From positions 10,571,001-10,635,000 of the forward strand of contig JASXTE010000013.1 of NCBI GenBank assembly GCA_030280995.1: a stretch of DNA of 64,000 nucleotides, in the 5' to 3' direction. Source of the stretch: Hemileia vastatrix. Lineage: Eukaryota; Basidiomycota; Pucciniomycetes; Pucciniales; Zaghouaniaceae. Both the position numbers and the translations under genes were made by a program. The notes beneath the pieces are model-generated. The model worked only from the letters and a program-made list of their open reading frames with translations, did not search any database and was not told the DNA's origin. This document shows positions 35,481-47,555 of this stretch, in pieces (the first letter of the stretch is position 1; each line of letters starts with the position of its first letter).

Positions 35481-38402
35481 CTAAGATTTTTTCTTTTTGT
35501 ATTTTTTCAACAGAGCAGGCAGATTTGAAATTACCTTGCCAGGTATCCATGCATCATGTTCAAATGATTTGTTCTTATATCTCAATAAATATTCAGTACC
35601 TCTCTCAGAAGTGATAATTCTATCATTGAGAATTTTATCAATTTCCGCTGTTTCTGTGACTTCCTGAGGGTTCTTCTTAGGTCTTCCTCTTCTTTTTGGA
35701 AATAAGTCACTGTTGGAAGTATAAGGTTTAAGCAAAGAAATGGGAAAGACAGGATGTTTCCTATCATATGGAGAATACAATACAACTTCTACTGCATTAT
35801 CACCAACCATTCTTTTAACAACAAATGGTCCTACAAAAGGATCTTTTAATTTGTGGTTACCTTGTAAATTGAAATGGACAGTAGAGATCAACACTTCATC
35901 ACCCTTGTTAAATGTGTATTCTTTATGGGATTTATCCCATCTTTTCTTTTCATATTCAAATGCTTTATCAATACAACTCTGAGCATGTTTTCTGCATAGC
36001 TGTTGCATTTGCATAAAAGATTTTACACCAGGGTGTAGTTCAAACTTAAGTAATTTATTATTGAGAATATGAGCAGGAGTGTTTGGGACATAACCTAACC
36101 AAAGCTCAAAAGCCTTTTTCTCAGTAACAGAATGAACAGTGCTATTATATGCAAATTCAAGACCAGGCAAAAGAGTGACCCAATCATGAGTAAGTCTGTT
36201 ATTGTCTTTATATTCTAAACCAAAGGCACAATACCTTCTAATCATATCTTCCAAAGTTTGAATCATTCTTTCAGCTAGACCATCAGTCTGAGGATGGTGA
36301 GCTGTAGACAATTTTAACTCACAGCCACAAATATCCATCAAAGAGGTCCAAAACTCAGAAGTGAATTTTGGATCCCTATCAGAGATAATGGCTTTTGGAA
36401 AACCAATAATATTAAACATGTAAGACCACCATAAGAAAGCTAATTCTTTGGTGGATACATCTTTGTGGGTTGGAATAAATTTGCACATTTTTGTGAATCT
36501 ATCAACTATTACCCAACAAGAGTTAAAGCTGTCTTTACCTGCAACAGGAAGACCAGTGACAAAATCCATATTAATGATTTGCCAGGGAGCACTAGGTGCT
36601 TCAATATGTTGTAATAACCCTGCTCTCTTACCTGTTAACTTTTTAGATTTTTGGCAGGAATCACAAGATTCAACATATAATTTTGTGTCTTCAGACATAT
36701 TAGCCCACCATGCAGTGTTTTTGATTCTAATCAATGTTTTTTCAAGATCAAAATGACCAGCTAATATGTCATCATGACAAAGTTTGAGGATAGTTTCTTT
36801 CATAGAAGGAGGAATTACAATTACATTAGTAAGCTTCCTTCTATAATATATATAACCATCTTCAATAGAGAACTTTCCTTTATTTAAAGCATTTTGATAC
36901 TTTGCAGGAAGATTTCTTATTAATGCTTGAATTGAAGCATTCTTAGGATCATTCAAAATAGTAACTAATTTATTTAAATCAGAATCTTTATCATATGAAT
37001 CCAGTATTAATTATAATAACTCTTCTTCCATATCAACTATAAATATACCATGTATATGAACAGTATCATCTTCAGGTACATAAGCAGGATTGGAGTCATT
37101 ATTTGGCAGAGGCAATCTGGAGAGCATATCAACATTAGAGTGAAAATTTCCAGCTCTATGGATAATAGTCATCCTTCCTCTGTATTCTTGAACAGCAAGT
37201 TGCCACCTGAACATATGTCTGTTAGGTGTCTTGAGGTTTAAGAGAGATTTCACAGCACTACAGTCAGTTACCAACACAAATTTTTGGTCATCCAAGTAGT
37301 AATGAAGTTTCTCAAGAGCCCAAACAACTGCTAAGCACTCCAATTGAGTGGCACCATATTTCAATTCACTATTTCTTAAGGTTCTTGAAATATAACAAAT
37401 TACAACCTCTGAGGATTTATCATTAATAATTTGCTTTTGGTGAAGGGCAGAACCCAGACCAATAAAGCTAGCATCTGTATAAAGGACAAATGGCTTGTTA
37501 AAATCTGGAAGAGCCAATATAGGGGCTGTCATTAAGCAACTTTTAAATGTATCAAAAGCTTTCTGACAGTCATTATTCCAGAGAAAAGCAACATCTTTTC
37601 TGGTTAGTTTTGTAAGAGGCAAGGCTATGACTTGATAATTTTTAATATATTGTCTATAATAGCCACACATACCCAAAAAACTTTGGATTTCTCTTACAGA
37701 AGTTGGTGCTTTCACATTTTGAATGGCAGCAACTTTATTATGGTCTACACAAATTTGTAAGCCTGACACAACATGGCCAAGGACTTACAAAGATTGAAAA
37801 CCAAATTTACACTTTTTTAAAGATAAGGTCATATTGATTTCATCCATTTTTTGGAAAACTCTATTCAAGTGAATCATATGTTCATCAAAAGTTTTAGAAA
37901 AAACAATAATATCATCAATATAAAGCATGAGCCAACCTTCAATAATTTCTTGATGGAAAGTGTTATCCATGACTTTCTGGAAAACTGAAGGGGCATTTTT
38001 AGGGCCAAATGGTATCCTAACATACTTATATATTCCCATATGAGTAGCAATAAGCAAAAAATTTTGAGAATTTTTCTCAACTGGAACTTGATGATAACCT
38101 TTATTACCATCCAGACAACTAATAAATTTTGCACCTTGCAAGGTAGCATGTGTTGAATTAATTCTGGGTAAAGGATAAATATCATCAACAGTATAAGTAT
38201 TTAAAGCTCTGTAATCTCCACATAATCTTGCTTTATCTTTTTCATATGAAATCAAGACTGGGGAGATGACACAATATTTGGGGGTGACATCCACTTTCTC
38301 AATGATATTCATTTTCAATAATTTTTCAATATTATCTTCAATATCTTTTCTTTTTGATGGAGAAGCAGGATATGGTTTTTTTAAGGGTAGGAGGAATATC
38401 AC
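35481..38402 (-). pseudogene. Element 1 pol: RT, RNase H, integrase, chromodomain
   Basis: From 38402 downward: RT with LYIDDIIVFS, RNase H with YTDAS and VTDCSAVKS, integrase zinc region (HDDILAGH...CDSCQKSK), DDE core (NMDFVTG, SDRDPKFTS, HPQTDGLAERM) and a C-terminal chromodomain (EYLLRYKNKS, AWIPG). This makes it a chromovirus-type Metaviridae element; such enzymes copy the element and insert it, the chromodomain biasing the target. Breaks: a one-base frameshift against gag near 38400, TAA at 37785-37787 where element 2 has Lys, and TAA at 37011-37013 between RNase H and integrase. The last is shared by elements 2 and 3 and so may not be a random defect. Confidence 0.9.
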
Positions 38403-40971
38403 TCAAATTACAGGATAAGGTAATTTTCATTTCTTCCTGAACAATTCCCAAGACATGAGAACAATGAGCAAAAGCCATAGGGAAAGAGGTAATAGAGGCA
38501 ACAATAGAATCTTTTTGTTCACTAGTCAACTGATCACCAAAAGAAGCAGTATTTATTTCATGTAATAAATCATCCATTTCAGTTGTTGTTCTACCTTTAC
38601 ATTGGATCAGTGAGTTACAAGATTTCAACAAATTCCCAGAAGTTCTAGGAGAGGAAATTTTGAATTTCCTTTTCCCATTTATTCCTAAGGTAAAGCAATT
38701 ATTTGCTGGGTCCAGTTTCACACCAAACATGGTTAAAATATCATTTCCCATAATAAACCAATTGCTTAAATTATCATTTTTCATGACAAAAAACTCACAA
38801 ACAGCTCTGACAAAACCACCATTATATTTGAAGAATACAGAGGTTTTGTATTTGCCAATAGGAAATAAGGTAGAACCATACCCTCTCCATTTCTCAGAAG
38901 TTATAGGTAATAATTTACTCAAATATTCCTTATCCACTGAAGCCAAAGCTTTTTCAGATACTACACTTCCTCCAGCACCAGAATCAAGAACTACATCAAC
39001 ATTTTTACCATTAATGATAACAGGTGCCTTTAAAGGGGATATAGGAATAGAATTGTTAGTAATATCTCTAATTATTTCAGCATTTTCTACTGAAGATAAA
39101 TTCAATACACAATCTTCAGATATATTATTTAAATAATGGACATCATGTTCCAACATTAAAACATCTTTAACAGATTCATTGTCATAGGAGATATTACTTT
39201 CACAGTCACTGTAAGAATTATTGACATCAAGTTCAACTTCATCAGTGTCTTCATTATGTTCAACAAGATGAATTTTCTTGTCACAAACATGACCCTTCTG
39301 CCATGGTTTTTTGCACTTATAACAAGTATTTGTTGCATATTTTTTAGGTGCAACTGGGGCAGAGGGTTTACCAGATTTTTCTGGGAGCTTTGTAGAAGGT
39401 TTATTCTGATCATTATAAGATTTACTAAGGTAATTCTTTGGTTCATATCTATGGTTGAGCAGTACTTCATTACAAATATTAATGAAAGAAGAATTTTCCT
39501 TTACATGCTCAGTTCTAGCAACAATCAAATCCCTAAGAGAATTTGGTAATTTATACAAGATTTTATCTCTCCAAATATCATAATCCATCTTTGGATCAAT
39601 TGCTCTAAGGATTTTAGTTATTTTCATCAGAAAAACAATGGGCTTTTCAACAGAGGAGGATACATATCTAGAATTCTCATACAGTCTCTGCTGAGCTAAC
39701 CTGAATTTTGAACCACCAAACTGATTCTCAATCAAGGATTTCCAATCATTCCATGTATAATGATTTTTATCTAAGAGGACAGATTCATACCACATCAAGG
39801 CTACATTGTAAAATAAAGAAATTAGCTTAGAAGCGATTTCCTCATCAGGTAGTTTATAAGATCTCTTTAAATTATCAATTCTCTGGATAAAGTGTTTCCA
39901 ATCAGAGGAAGAATCACCATCAAAGGTAGGATATTGGTCTAACTTAGGCCAATTTTTCTGACTACTGGGATGGTCCACTTTTTGGTTTGAATTATTCATT
40001 ATTAATAATTCCTGAAGTTTAGCCAGGTGTTCAGAAATTTCATTATTTACAGAAACAGCTGGTGCATGACCATCACAAGATTTTTTGCTAGTAGCAAAAG
40101 ATTTTACAGACTCATTGTCAGTTTGTTTAATGGTTGAAATATGAGGAAGAAAGGATGAACTTTGCTCAGGTCTTTTCCCTTTATTTTTATGCAGCTTATT
40201 TACAGAAATCTCATTTAATTCATTATTGGTGGTTAAGGTTGAGAACTTTTCCTGCAGGTCAGACACATAGTTTCTTATTCTTGGAATTTCAGACATCTGG
40301 TCATTTACTTTTGCAAGAGATAGAACATTTCTGTCCTCAGAAACTGAGTGTTTGGTACTTAGTGCATGGAACTCATTTTTTAGCTTCTTAAACTCATTTT
40401 GCAGAGATTTTATTTCATTCTTGAATGAATAATTTTCCTCAATAAGGGGTTTCAATTCACTCAAGGTCTTATGTAGACTGATATTTCTATCTGAGATAGC
40501 TCTATGGTCACTTCTTATTTGTTTTTGTTGACTAAGAACAATATTCAAGGTTTCTTTGATTTTTAAATAAGCTGTATCTTGTACAGAAGAACTCACTTTA
40601 CATTGCAAGTGTAAATTATTTAATCTATCATTTTCATGGATTAACACATCTCTCACATGTTTGTCTTTCACAACATTAAAATCAAGGGTATCTTTCAATA
40701 TTTCCTCAGAAGTTTTTTCAATTAAGGTATAGATTTCAGGGGGAACAGAATCATTTTTAATTGCAAGAGAGGGATTAATTAAAGATGTAGAAGTTAAATG
40801 TAAAGGTTCATCAAATGACAATTTGCTAATTACATCAATAGGGCTACTAGTTACAGGAAGCTGTCATTTAACAGGTTTAACTGTTCTTTCACCATGTCCA
40901 ATAATATTACCTGCAGAAGAAGATTTATTAGAAAACATACCCAAGTGACTATCAACCAAATTACTTACCAT
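38338..40971 (-). pseudogene. Element 1 gag-protease (ORF2)
   Basis: Starts at ATG 40971-40969, overlapping the ORF1 stop. TGA at 40864-40866 interrupts it (element 2 has Arg there). Contents: a long Ser/Asn-rich coiled-coil N-terminus; a retrotransposon gag capsid region (PTFDGDSSSDWKHFI, WNDWKSLIENQFGG); a zinc knuckle CYKCKKPWQKGHVC; and a pepsin-like retroviral-type protease with VVLDSGAGGSVVS. The frame ends 3' by a frameshift into pol. Gag packages the RNA; the protease matures the polyprotein. Confidence 0.85.
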
Positions 40972-41628
40972 GGCAGAGGAGGAAACTTCCCCTGGGACTG
41001 GTTTTGGGATTGTGCTTGGGCCTTCTTTCTCCTGCCTTGTTGGTAGGGATGAGGAGGTGGATGGAAATTGGGTGTTCTGGATGGGCCAGGCTGATGATGA
41101 GGAGGGTGTTGCACATTCTGTTGGTAGTGACTCATTAGATAATCCCATTTCCATTGCTCTACTTCCATAGTATTTGGATTTTGGATGGTTGAGCTGGGTG
41201 GCTGTGAAGGTTGATTGGGAGGCAACTGAGGAGGGGCCTGGGCCTGAATCTGGTTCCTGAGTTCTTGGACCTGATCCCACAATGTGTCTACCTTTGCTTT
41301 GTACGTCATATTTTCTGTCTTCAACTCTTTTATATGACTGGATAGATTGCTGATTTGTTGTGGTAGAGGAAGCTTTTTTATTTTGAAGCCTTTTGGAAGA
41401 CCTTCTTGAGGCACTAGAGGCTTTACTTCCTTCTGTGGTACTGGGGGAAGGGGGTTTGGTTTGTTTGCATTTCCTGTCATTTCCACATCCTGCAGCATGT
41501 GAATTCTTTGTGTTAGTATAAGATTTTTTATGACCAACTTTAGAAGAATTTACAGTGTCAGCATCATAGTCAATTTCTATTTCATCCACTTGCATGTTAT
41601 CCATTTTTCCTGCCAAATTGTTGGACAT
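40965..41628 (-). pseudogene. Element 1 ORF1: small N-terminal gag-side protein
   Basis: ATG at 41628 (MSNNLAGKMDNMQVDEIEID) matches element 2's start (MSSSLANSMDNLHVDEIEVD). A frameshift about a third of the way in moves the reading to the frame that ends ...GKFPPLPW at 40965. It contains a short coiled-coil (ISNLSSHIKELK) and a Pro/Gln-rich tail. Function is unknown. The stop overlaps the ORF2 start as ATGGTAA. Confidence 0.7.
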
Positions 41629-42192
41629 ACTAGTGGGAAGATTTATAATTTACTTTTTATTTTATAAAAAAAAATAATAAAAGTTAGTGAATAATTGCTC
41701 CAAATAATAATAAAAAAATTTTATTAATTAAATTATAGAAAAATTATTTTCAATATAAAGTAATAATTAAAAAAAATTAATTTTTAAAAAAAATGCATTG
41801 TAAGGTTAAATTGGGAATAACAATCAAGTTAATTCAACCAATTAATTACCAATATTAAATATGGCAATATATTTGGGACTAAGCACAATGTACTTTTAAG
41901 TCAACCAAAATTAACAATAATTAATAATAAAAAAAAATTAAATTAATAATTCAATTTGTATTAATAAAAAATGTCAATTCTTCTAGGACTAAGAGGATTT
42001 AACACTCTATAATGGTCAACTAGGAAAAAAAAATTTTTTTTTAAATTGAACACTTACACTCAGTGAATCAGCAATTAAGCCACAATCACTGTTATTGCAA
42101 TAAAAATATAGTAATGTGAGTGAGAGGCGCAAAGGTGAACTTACTATAGTGATCGAAAAATCACTTCAAAATAATATAAAAATTAATATAAT
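41629..42192. other. Element 1 leader, distal part
   Basis: Non-coding AT-rich leader between Harbinger copy 1 and the ORF1 start. Homologous to element 2's leader at 53586-54140. Confidence 0.6.
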
Positions 42193-42539
42193 AGGGGGTG
42201 TCAGTTCTGGCAAATCCGCACTTAAATTAAGTGCGGATTTCAAACCAAATCAGCACTTACAAATCAGCACTTAAATTTTGCAAAAAAGTCACTTATTTCA
42301 AAAAAGGGTGTCAGAATCAGCACTTTTTTCCCGTTTTTTTTCACAACCACATTTTGGCCACAAAACATCCCTTCCTTTCTTACCCCATCCCTGTCACATG
42401 TGACACACTGACCTTCCTCGCTACCTACCCATCAATCCTCGGCACACACCCCTTCCTGACATTTTCAATATTTTGACCAGGCATGTTTACATTCTTTTTT
42501 ACTTATTTCTTCTACTTTTTAATCTTTTTTCTTGTTATG

Positions 42540-43530
42540 TGCCAGTTTCATAATGCCTCCCAGACATTCCAAATCTCAAAAGGTAACTCAAAAATCTGCT
42601 TCGTCACAAAAGTCTCCTCGTAAAGCAAGGATTACATAGAAAAAAAATCAGTGACTTTTTCTATTACTTACAACTGTTTTTACAGAATTGAAAACTATGT
42701 TTCAGCTAATATTTTATGGAAGTGAACTCTGTTCTTTGCCCGAAGAACAGAGTTCATTCTCCTATTTTCACATTCTGTTTGCACCAATCTCCAACATTTT
42801 CAATATTTTGACCAGGCATGTTTACATTCTTTTTTACTTATTTCTTCTACTTTTTAATCTTTTTTCTTGTTATGTGCCAGTTTCATAATGCCTCCCAGAC
42901 ATTCCAAATCTCAAAGGGTAACTCAAAAATCTGCTTCGTCACAAAAGTCTCCTCATAAAGCAAGGATTACATATAAAAAAAATCAGTGACTTTCTCTATT
43001 ACTTACAACTGTTTTTACAGAATTGAAAACTATGTTTCAGCTAATATTTTATGGAAGTGAACTCTGTTCTTCGCCCGAAGAACAGAGTTCATCCTCCTAT
43101 TTTCACATTCTGTTTGCACCAATCTCCATCCCTTTCAATTCTATCAACACATGCTTGTCTTCCCTCCCCATGCCTTTCGCTATCCTCCCAGCCCCATTGT
43201 ATGCCATCCTCTTTTAAAGGTAATTCAAAAATCTGCTTCATCACAAAAGTCTCCTCGTAAAGCAAGGATTACATATAAAAAAAATCAGTGACTTTTTCTA
43301 TTACTTACAACTGTTTTTACAGAATTGAAAACTATGTTTCAGCTAATATTTTATGGAAGTGAACTCTGTTCTTCGCCTGAAGAACAGAGTTCATCCTCCT
43401 ATTTTCACACTCTGTTTGCACCAATCTCCATCCCTTTCAATTCTATCAACACATGCTTGTCTTCCCTCCCCATGCCTTTCGCTATCCTCCCAGCCCCATT
43501 GTATGCCATCCTCTTTTGATCCCCATTTCA
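42540..43530. repeat. Internal tandem repeats of Harbinger copy 1
   Basis: Three units of about 300-335 bp (starts near 42680, 43015 and 43317). Each carries the fold-back GAACTCTGTTCTTCG/CGAAGAACAGAGTTC (one mismatch in the first). A small Lys-rich ORF beginning ATGCCTCCCAGACATTCC near 42553 could be the first exon of the second, Myb-like protein typical of Harbingers, but no Myb domain is seen. Confidence 0.75.
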
Positions 43531-43806
43531 CCCCTCTCAACCTCTCCCAGACCCTTTTCTTCATTTAAAATGCCTCGGAACCCTTAATCTTCCCTTCCAA
43601 CTCTTTCCCAACCTTTGAGTGACTGAAAAAATATGCGTTTTCTGAAAATATGCGATTTCATGTTGAGTTGATGAAAGAAAACACAGAGAGAAAAAAAAAT
43701 AAGACTTTAACAGCAAATTCAAAAACCAAAAAAATATGCAAAAAAATTTACCATTCTCAGTGAATAATACATGCAAATTGATAATTTGAAGAGAAAGAGA
43801 AAAAAA

Positions 43807-45066
43807 TTAAAATTGCGTTGAAAAATGTTGGAGTGTTATTGGAAGGATTTTCGCCCTTATACTAGTTGATTGAGAAATAGAAGTGTTGGATATAGTCGGA
43901 GGTGAATCAACTTGTTCATCTTCATACAGCTCTAACCATTGATCTTTGAGGTCAGCAAGTAGGTTATGAAGTATAGTGCAACACAGAATCCAGTTGATCA
44001 CCGCCTCCATTTCAGATTTATTTCTAAGAGGACTTTTTAATTCCCTTAAACTAGAAAAACGGCCTTTCAAGATTCCAATAGAATGTTCAATACGGACTCT
44101 TGACTTTGCCAAATGATTGTTGAATTTGGCATTTTGACTGTCTTCTGAAGCTGCTCCCCGAAAAGCAGGAAGTACATACTTTCCATTCACATAAGCAGAA
44201 TCTGCAAGAAGATACTGATTTTCATCAAAGAATTTTTCAGGTTCATTTGAAATATGCATTCTTTGGAAGACGTAGGAGTCATGACATGAGCCAGGATAGC
44301 CAGCAAAGAATGATATAAATTTTTTGTTTACGTCACATATAAGCTGAACGTTAATTGAATATCTATAAAGAAGATATATTTGTTTGTGTTAGTTTCAAGG
44401 AGGATGAAAGGAGTTAAAAATAATCTACCTCTTTTTATGGTCAAAGTAATTGTTTCCACCTTGAGCAGGTTTCTGGCTCAAAGGAATAGTAGTACCATCA
44501 ACAAAACCAATACATCCTGGAAAGCCCTCTGCTTGCATAACCTGAGATGATTCAAGTCGCTCTTCTTTTGTTGGCCAGGTGAGAAGTTGAGATTCCAAGG
44601 AGTTGATGGCAGTGATACATCGTTTGGTATAAGTGTTAACTGAACCATACCCTAAATCAAAGACATTTTCTAAACGTTTCAAAGCGGCTCCATTACCATT
44701 TAAAGCCAAACAACATAGTGTGATGGCCAATTGAATTGAAGGATGTTGTTGTTCTTTTTGAGAATTATTGTGAAATATGGGATGATCCTGAATAAGCTCA
44801 AGCAATTTAAGGAAACATTCCTGAGAAGTCCTGAACAGCCATCTAAAACTGGGTGTAGATAGTTTAAGAAGTGTTTGGATGGTGTACTTGTGGGTATGAA
44901 GTACTTGAGGCTTTCTGGGAAGAAGGTAACGTTTCGTGGCCATTTTTGATAAAACGACAAAATCTTCTTCTAGATCAGAATCGGAATCAGAGTCCAAGAG
45001 CAGTTCAAGCGCCATGAAAGTCATTGCTTTATGTAATTTATCACGATTTGAAAGTGAGGAAGGCAT
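43807..45066 (-). CDS. PIF/Harbinger DDE_Tnp_4 transposase (copy 1, intact)
   Basis: Exon 1 45066-44429 and exon 2 44362-43807 (66-nt intron) join in frame to 397 residues. An acidic DSDSDSDLEEDF run near residue 30 is followed by a helical DNA-binding-like region. Then come the nuclease motifs: GFVDGT (Asp about 189), PGSCHDS, LLADSAY and RVRIEHSIGILKGRF, giving the DDE triad of Harbinger nucleases. It cuts the element's ends and makes 3-bp target duplications, here AAT. Harbingers usually need a second Myb/SANT protein, not identified in this copy. Unlike copy 2 it has no internal stop, so it may supply transposase for copy 2 and for the MITE. Confidence 0.93.
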
Positions 45067-45374
45067 GACTCTTATATGATATGATATGAAGATGTAAGTG
45101 ATGTACGATGTTTTGAGTTATGAAGTGTTATTCTGCGGAGTGCTGCGTATGAATGGGATGATGCTGACAAATCAGTGAAATGGGACTTGATGGTGAAATC
45201 AGCACTTTTGGTTGAGAAAGTGCGGATTTGAGTGAAATAAGTGACTTATTTCATTTTGAAATCCACCAGTATTGGGGCTAGTGTGTTTTGGAAATCCGCA
45301 CTTATTTAAGTGCGGATTTGGTCAAATTTAAGTGCGGATTTGTAAGTGCGGATTTGCCAGAACTGACACCCCCT

Positions 45375-45508
45375 AATATAAACCTAATATGTCAAACCCA
45401 AGTTCGAAACACAGTCGGGGCAAAAGTTTTGTTTTTGCTAGGTGGTCCGTGCGTTTTGTTGTTTGTCGCCAGGCTCGATCGTCGTCGTCGTTTGGAAAGG
45501 TCCCCAGT
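45375..45508. other. Element 1 leader, proximal part with possible primer-binding site
   Basis: The minus strand just after the 5' LTR reads ACTGGGGACCTTTCC. A TGG two bases from the LTR could pair with a tRNA CCA end. The corresponding place in element 2 (before 54289) is diverged. The primer tRNA is not identified. Confidence 0.35.
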
Positions 45509-46645
45509 TGTCGGTCAGTCGTCTAGAAGAAGGTAAGAAAATTAGGGGAAAAGGAGGAGAGAAGGAGGAGGACAAGGGAAAATAAAAGGAATAATTTGTA
45601 ATAGTATATTTTAATTTTATTTAAGAGGGAAAACAACGGCGAGCAACTTTGAGAGATGACAAAAGCTTAGTATTTATTAATAATAATATTATTTAATATA
45701 AGGGTTCTGCGCGGCAAACACTTTTAATTACTATTAGACTTAAAGCAACCTTTAATTTTTTATATAGATTTTTAATTAGATTTGTATTACTAATAAAAAA
45801 AATATAAACGTAATAAAATAGTTATTTAATTTGTTGAGTGTTTAATAAGTGATGAGGCTACAGGGTATTATCCAAGGCCCTTTTATAGGCAATGGGTCCC
45901 TCTGAAGCGCTACTATCTTTGTAAATACAATGATTAGAATGAAGTAAAACAAATATATAAAAAGAGTAAATGAAACATAACAATATAGAGAAAAACATGA
46001 AACAATTAATTAAAACCCCAATTAAGAATCCAATTTTCCCTTCATTGATTCCCAAATCAGTAAGTGAAAATAGTGAATAACTAAACAAGATTGGAACATA
46101 GGAACTATGAGAAAAATAATTCCAAACAGATGGTACAGTCTGATTAAAGGACATTTTAAGTGAAACAAAAAATAATTTGACGCAACAAAACATGCAATTA
46201 ATCTCAATTTAGTCCAAATTAATTTATTTTTTTTTTCTAACACAATTAAGGGTCAAAAGAAGCGTCATTAATTATTGTTTAGTATCATATGAGAGGTATT
46301 ATTTAATATATAAATTTAAGTAATTAATTTAAATATATTATAAATCAATTTTACACTTATAATTATAATATATGTTTTTCAATTAATTAAATATAAATTT
46401 ATAATTATTAAATACATAAAAATGCACCATTATTTGTAGAGTATATTATATTATGTTCAATTTAACTGTATATAAAAATATATATAACCAATAAATTTAA
46501 TGTAACACTTGTATATAATAAAATACTTATATAATTTCATTATGCAATAAAATATTAAGTTATATTCATTAAATACAATTCTTACTCTTTAAGGTTTTAT
46601 AATTTATATATCATTTACTGGACTCCTGGAATAGCCTGGCTGACA
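45509..46645 (-). mobile_element. Element 1 5' LTR
   Basis: 1137 bp, nearly identical to 34306-35446; one 4-bp gap near 46586 and scattered substitutions. It should contain the element's promoter on the minus strand. Confidence 0.93.
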
Positions 46646-46650
46646 TAGAC

Positions 46651-47423
46651 TGAGAGAAAAACATGAAACAGTTAACTAAACCCGTGAGTAAGTAACTAAT
46701 TTTCCCACCATAATTTCCCAAAAACACTAAATTAAAATAATTAGTAACCAAGTAAGTTTGAAACATGAGAACAGTGAGTAAAATAATGAAAAACAGACAT
46801 TATAGTGACATGTAAAGGGTTTAAGTGAAACAAATAGAATTATTTTCACACCAAAAATTCATGTAATCAATTCAATCCAGTTTAAAGAAATTTTAATTAA
46901 TTATTTTAACTATGTAATTAATTCAATAATTAGTTTAAATGAAACATATAATTAATTTAATGATATTTGTAATTTTAAGTGGGGATTTTAATACTATGTT
47001 ATTAAATAAGTGTTATAATTTCTTTAATAGTTTTTCTGACACAATTAAGGGTCAAAAAAGCGCCCAACATTATTGTTTAATAATATTGAAAAGTTTTATA
47101 AATTTAATTAATTAATTTAATTACATTATAAGTCAATTTTACACATATAACTATAATATATGTTTGTAATTAATTAATTATTAAATACATAAAAATGCGC
47201 CATTATTTGTAGAATATAAAATATATTATGCTTAATTTAAGTGTATAAATAATTTATATAACAATAAAATTAATATAACACTTATATTTAATAAGATACT
47301 TATATAATTTTATTATGTAATAAAATATTAATTTATATACATCGAATTCAATTCTTACGCCCTCTTTAAGGTCCAATAAATCAACATATAATTTACTGGG
47401 CTCCTGGTATAGCCTGGCTGACA
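46651..47423 (-). mobile_element. Element 2 left LTR, second part
   Basis: Continuation of the LTR interrupted at 34305; ends AGCCTGGCTGACA, followed by the polypurine tract at 47424-47435. Co-linear with 54755-55174 and 58357 onward. Confidence 0.85.
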
Positions 47424-47555
47424 CTCCCTCACTCTAAAAAAACAATAAAAAATGCTAAGATTTTTTCTTTTTGTACTTTTTTAACAGAGTAGAAAGATTT
47501 GAATTCTCCTTTCCAGGTATCCTTGCATCATGTTCAGATGATGTGTTCTTCTATC

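Larger units (their letters stand above)
42193..45374 (-). mobile_element. PIF/Harbinger transposon, copy 1
   Basis: 3182 bp with terminal inverted repeats AGGGGGTGTCAGTTCTGGCA and flanking AAT at 42190-42192 and 45375-45377. The homologous leader of element 2 near 54135 has a single AAT at this place, so the empty site is visible. It encodes an intact-looking DDE_Tnp_4 transposase on the minus strand and has three internal repeats. Subterminal words GTGCGGATTT repeat near both ends. Confidence 0.94.
34306..46645 (-). mobile_element. Element 1: young chromovirus-type Gypsy retrotransposon
   Basis: Two LTRs, 34306-35446 (3') and 45509-46645 (5'), differ at only about a dozen places by eye. 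Perfect 5-bp target duplication TAGAC at 34301-34305 and 46646-46650. The site without insertion can be read in element 2's other LTR near 54750. Minus-strand polypurine tract AGAGTGAGGGAG at 35447-35458. The sequence after the 5' LTR on the minus strand (ACTGGGGACCTTTCC) is a possible primer-binding site, unassigned. Order: ORF1, gag-protease, RT-RNase H, integrase-chromodomain. Harbinger copy 1 lies in the leader. Several stops and frameshifts make it non-autonomous despite its youth. Confidence 0.93.
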
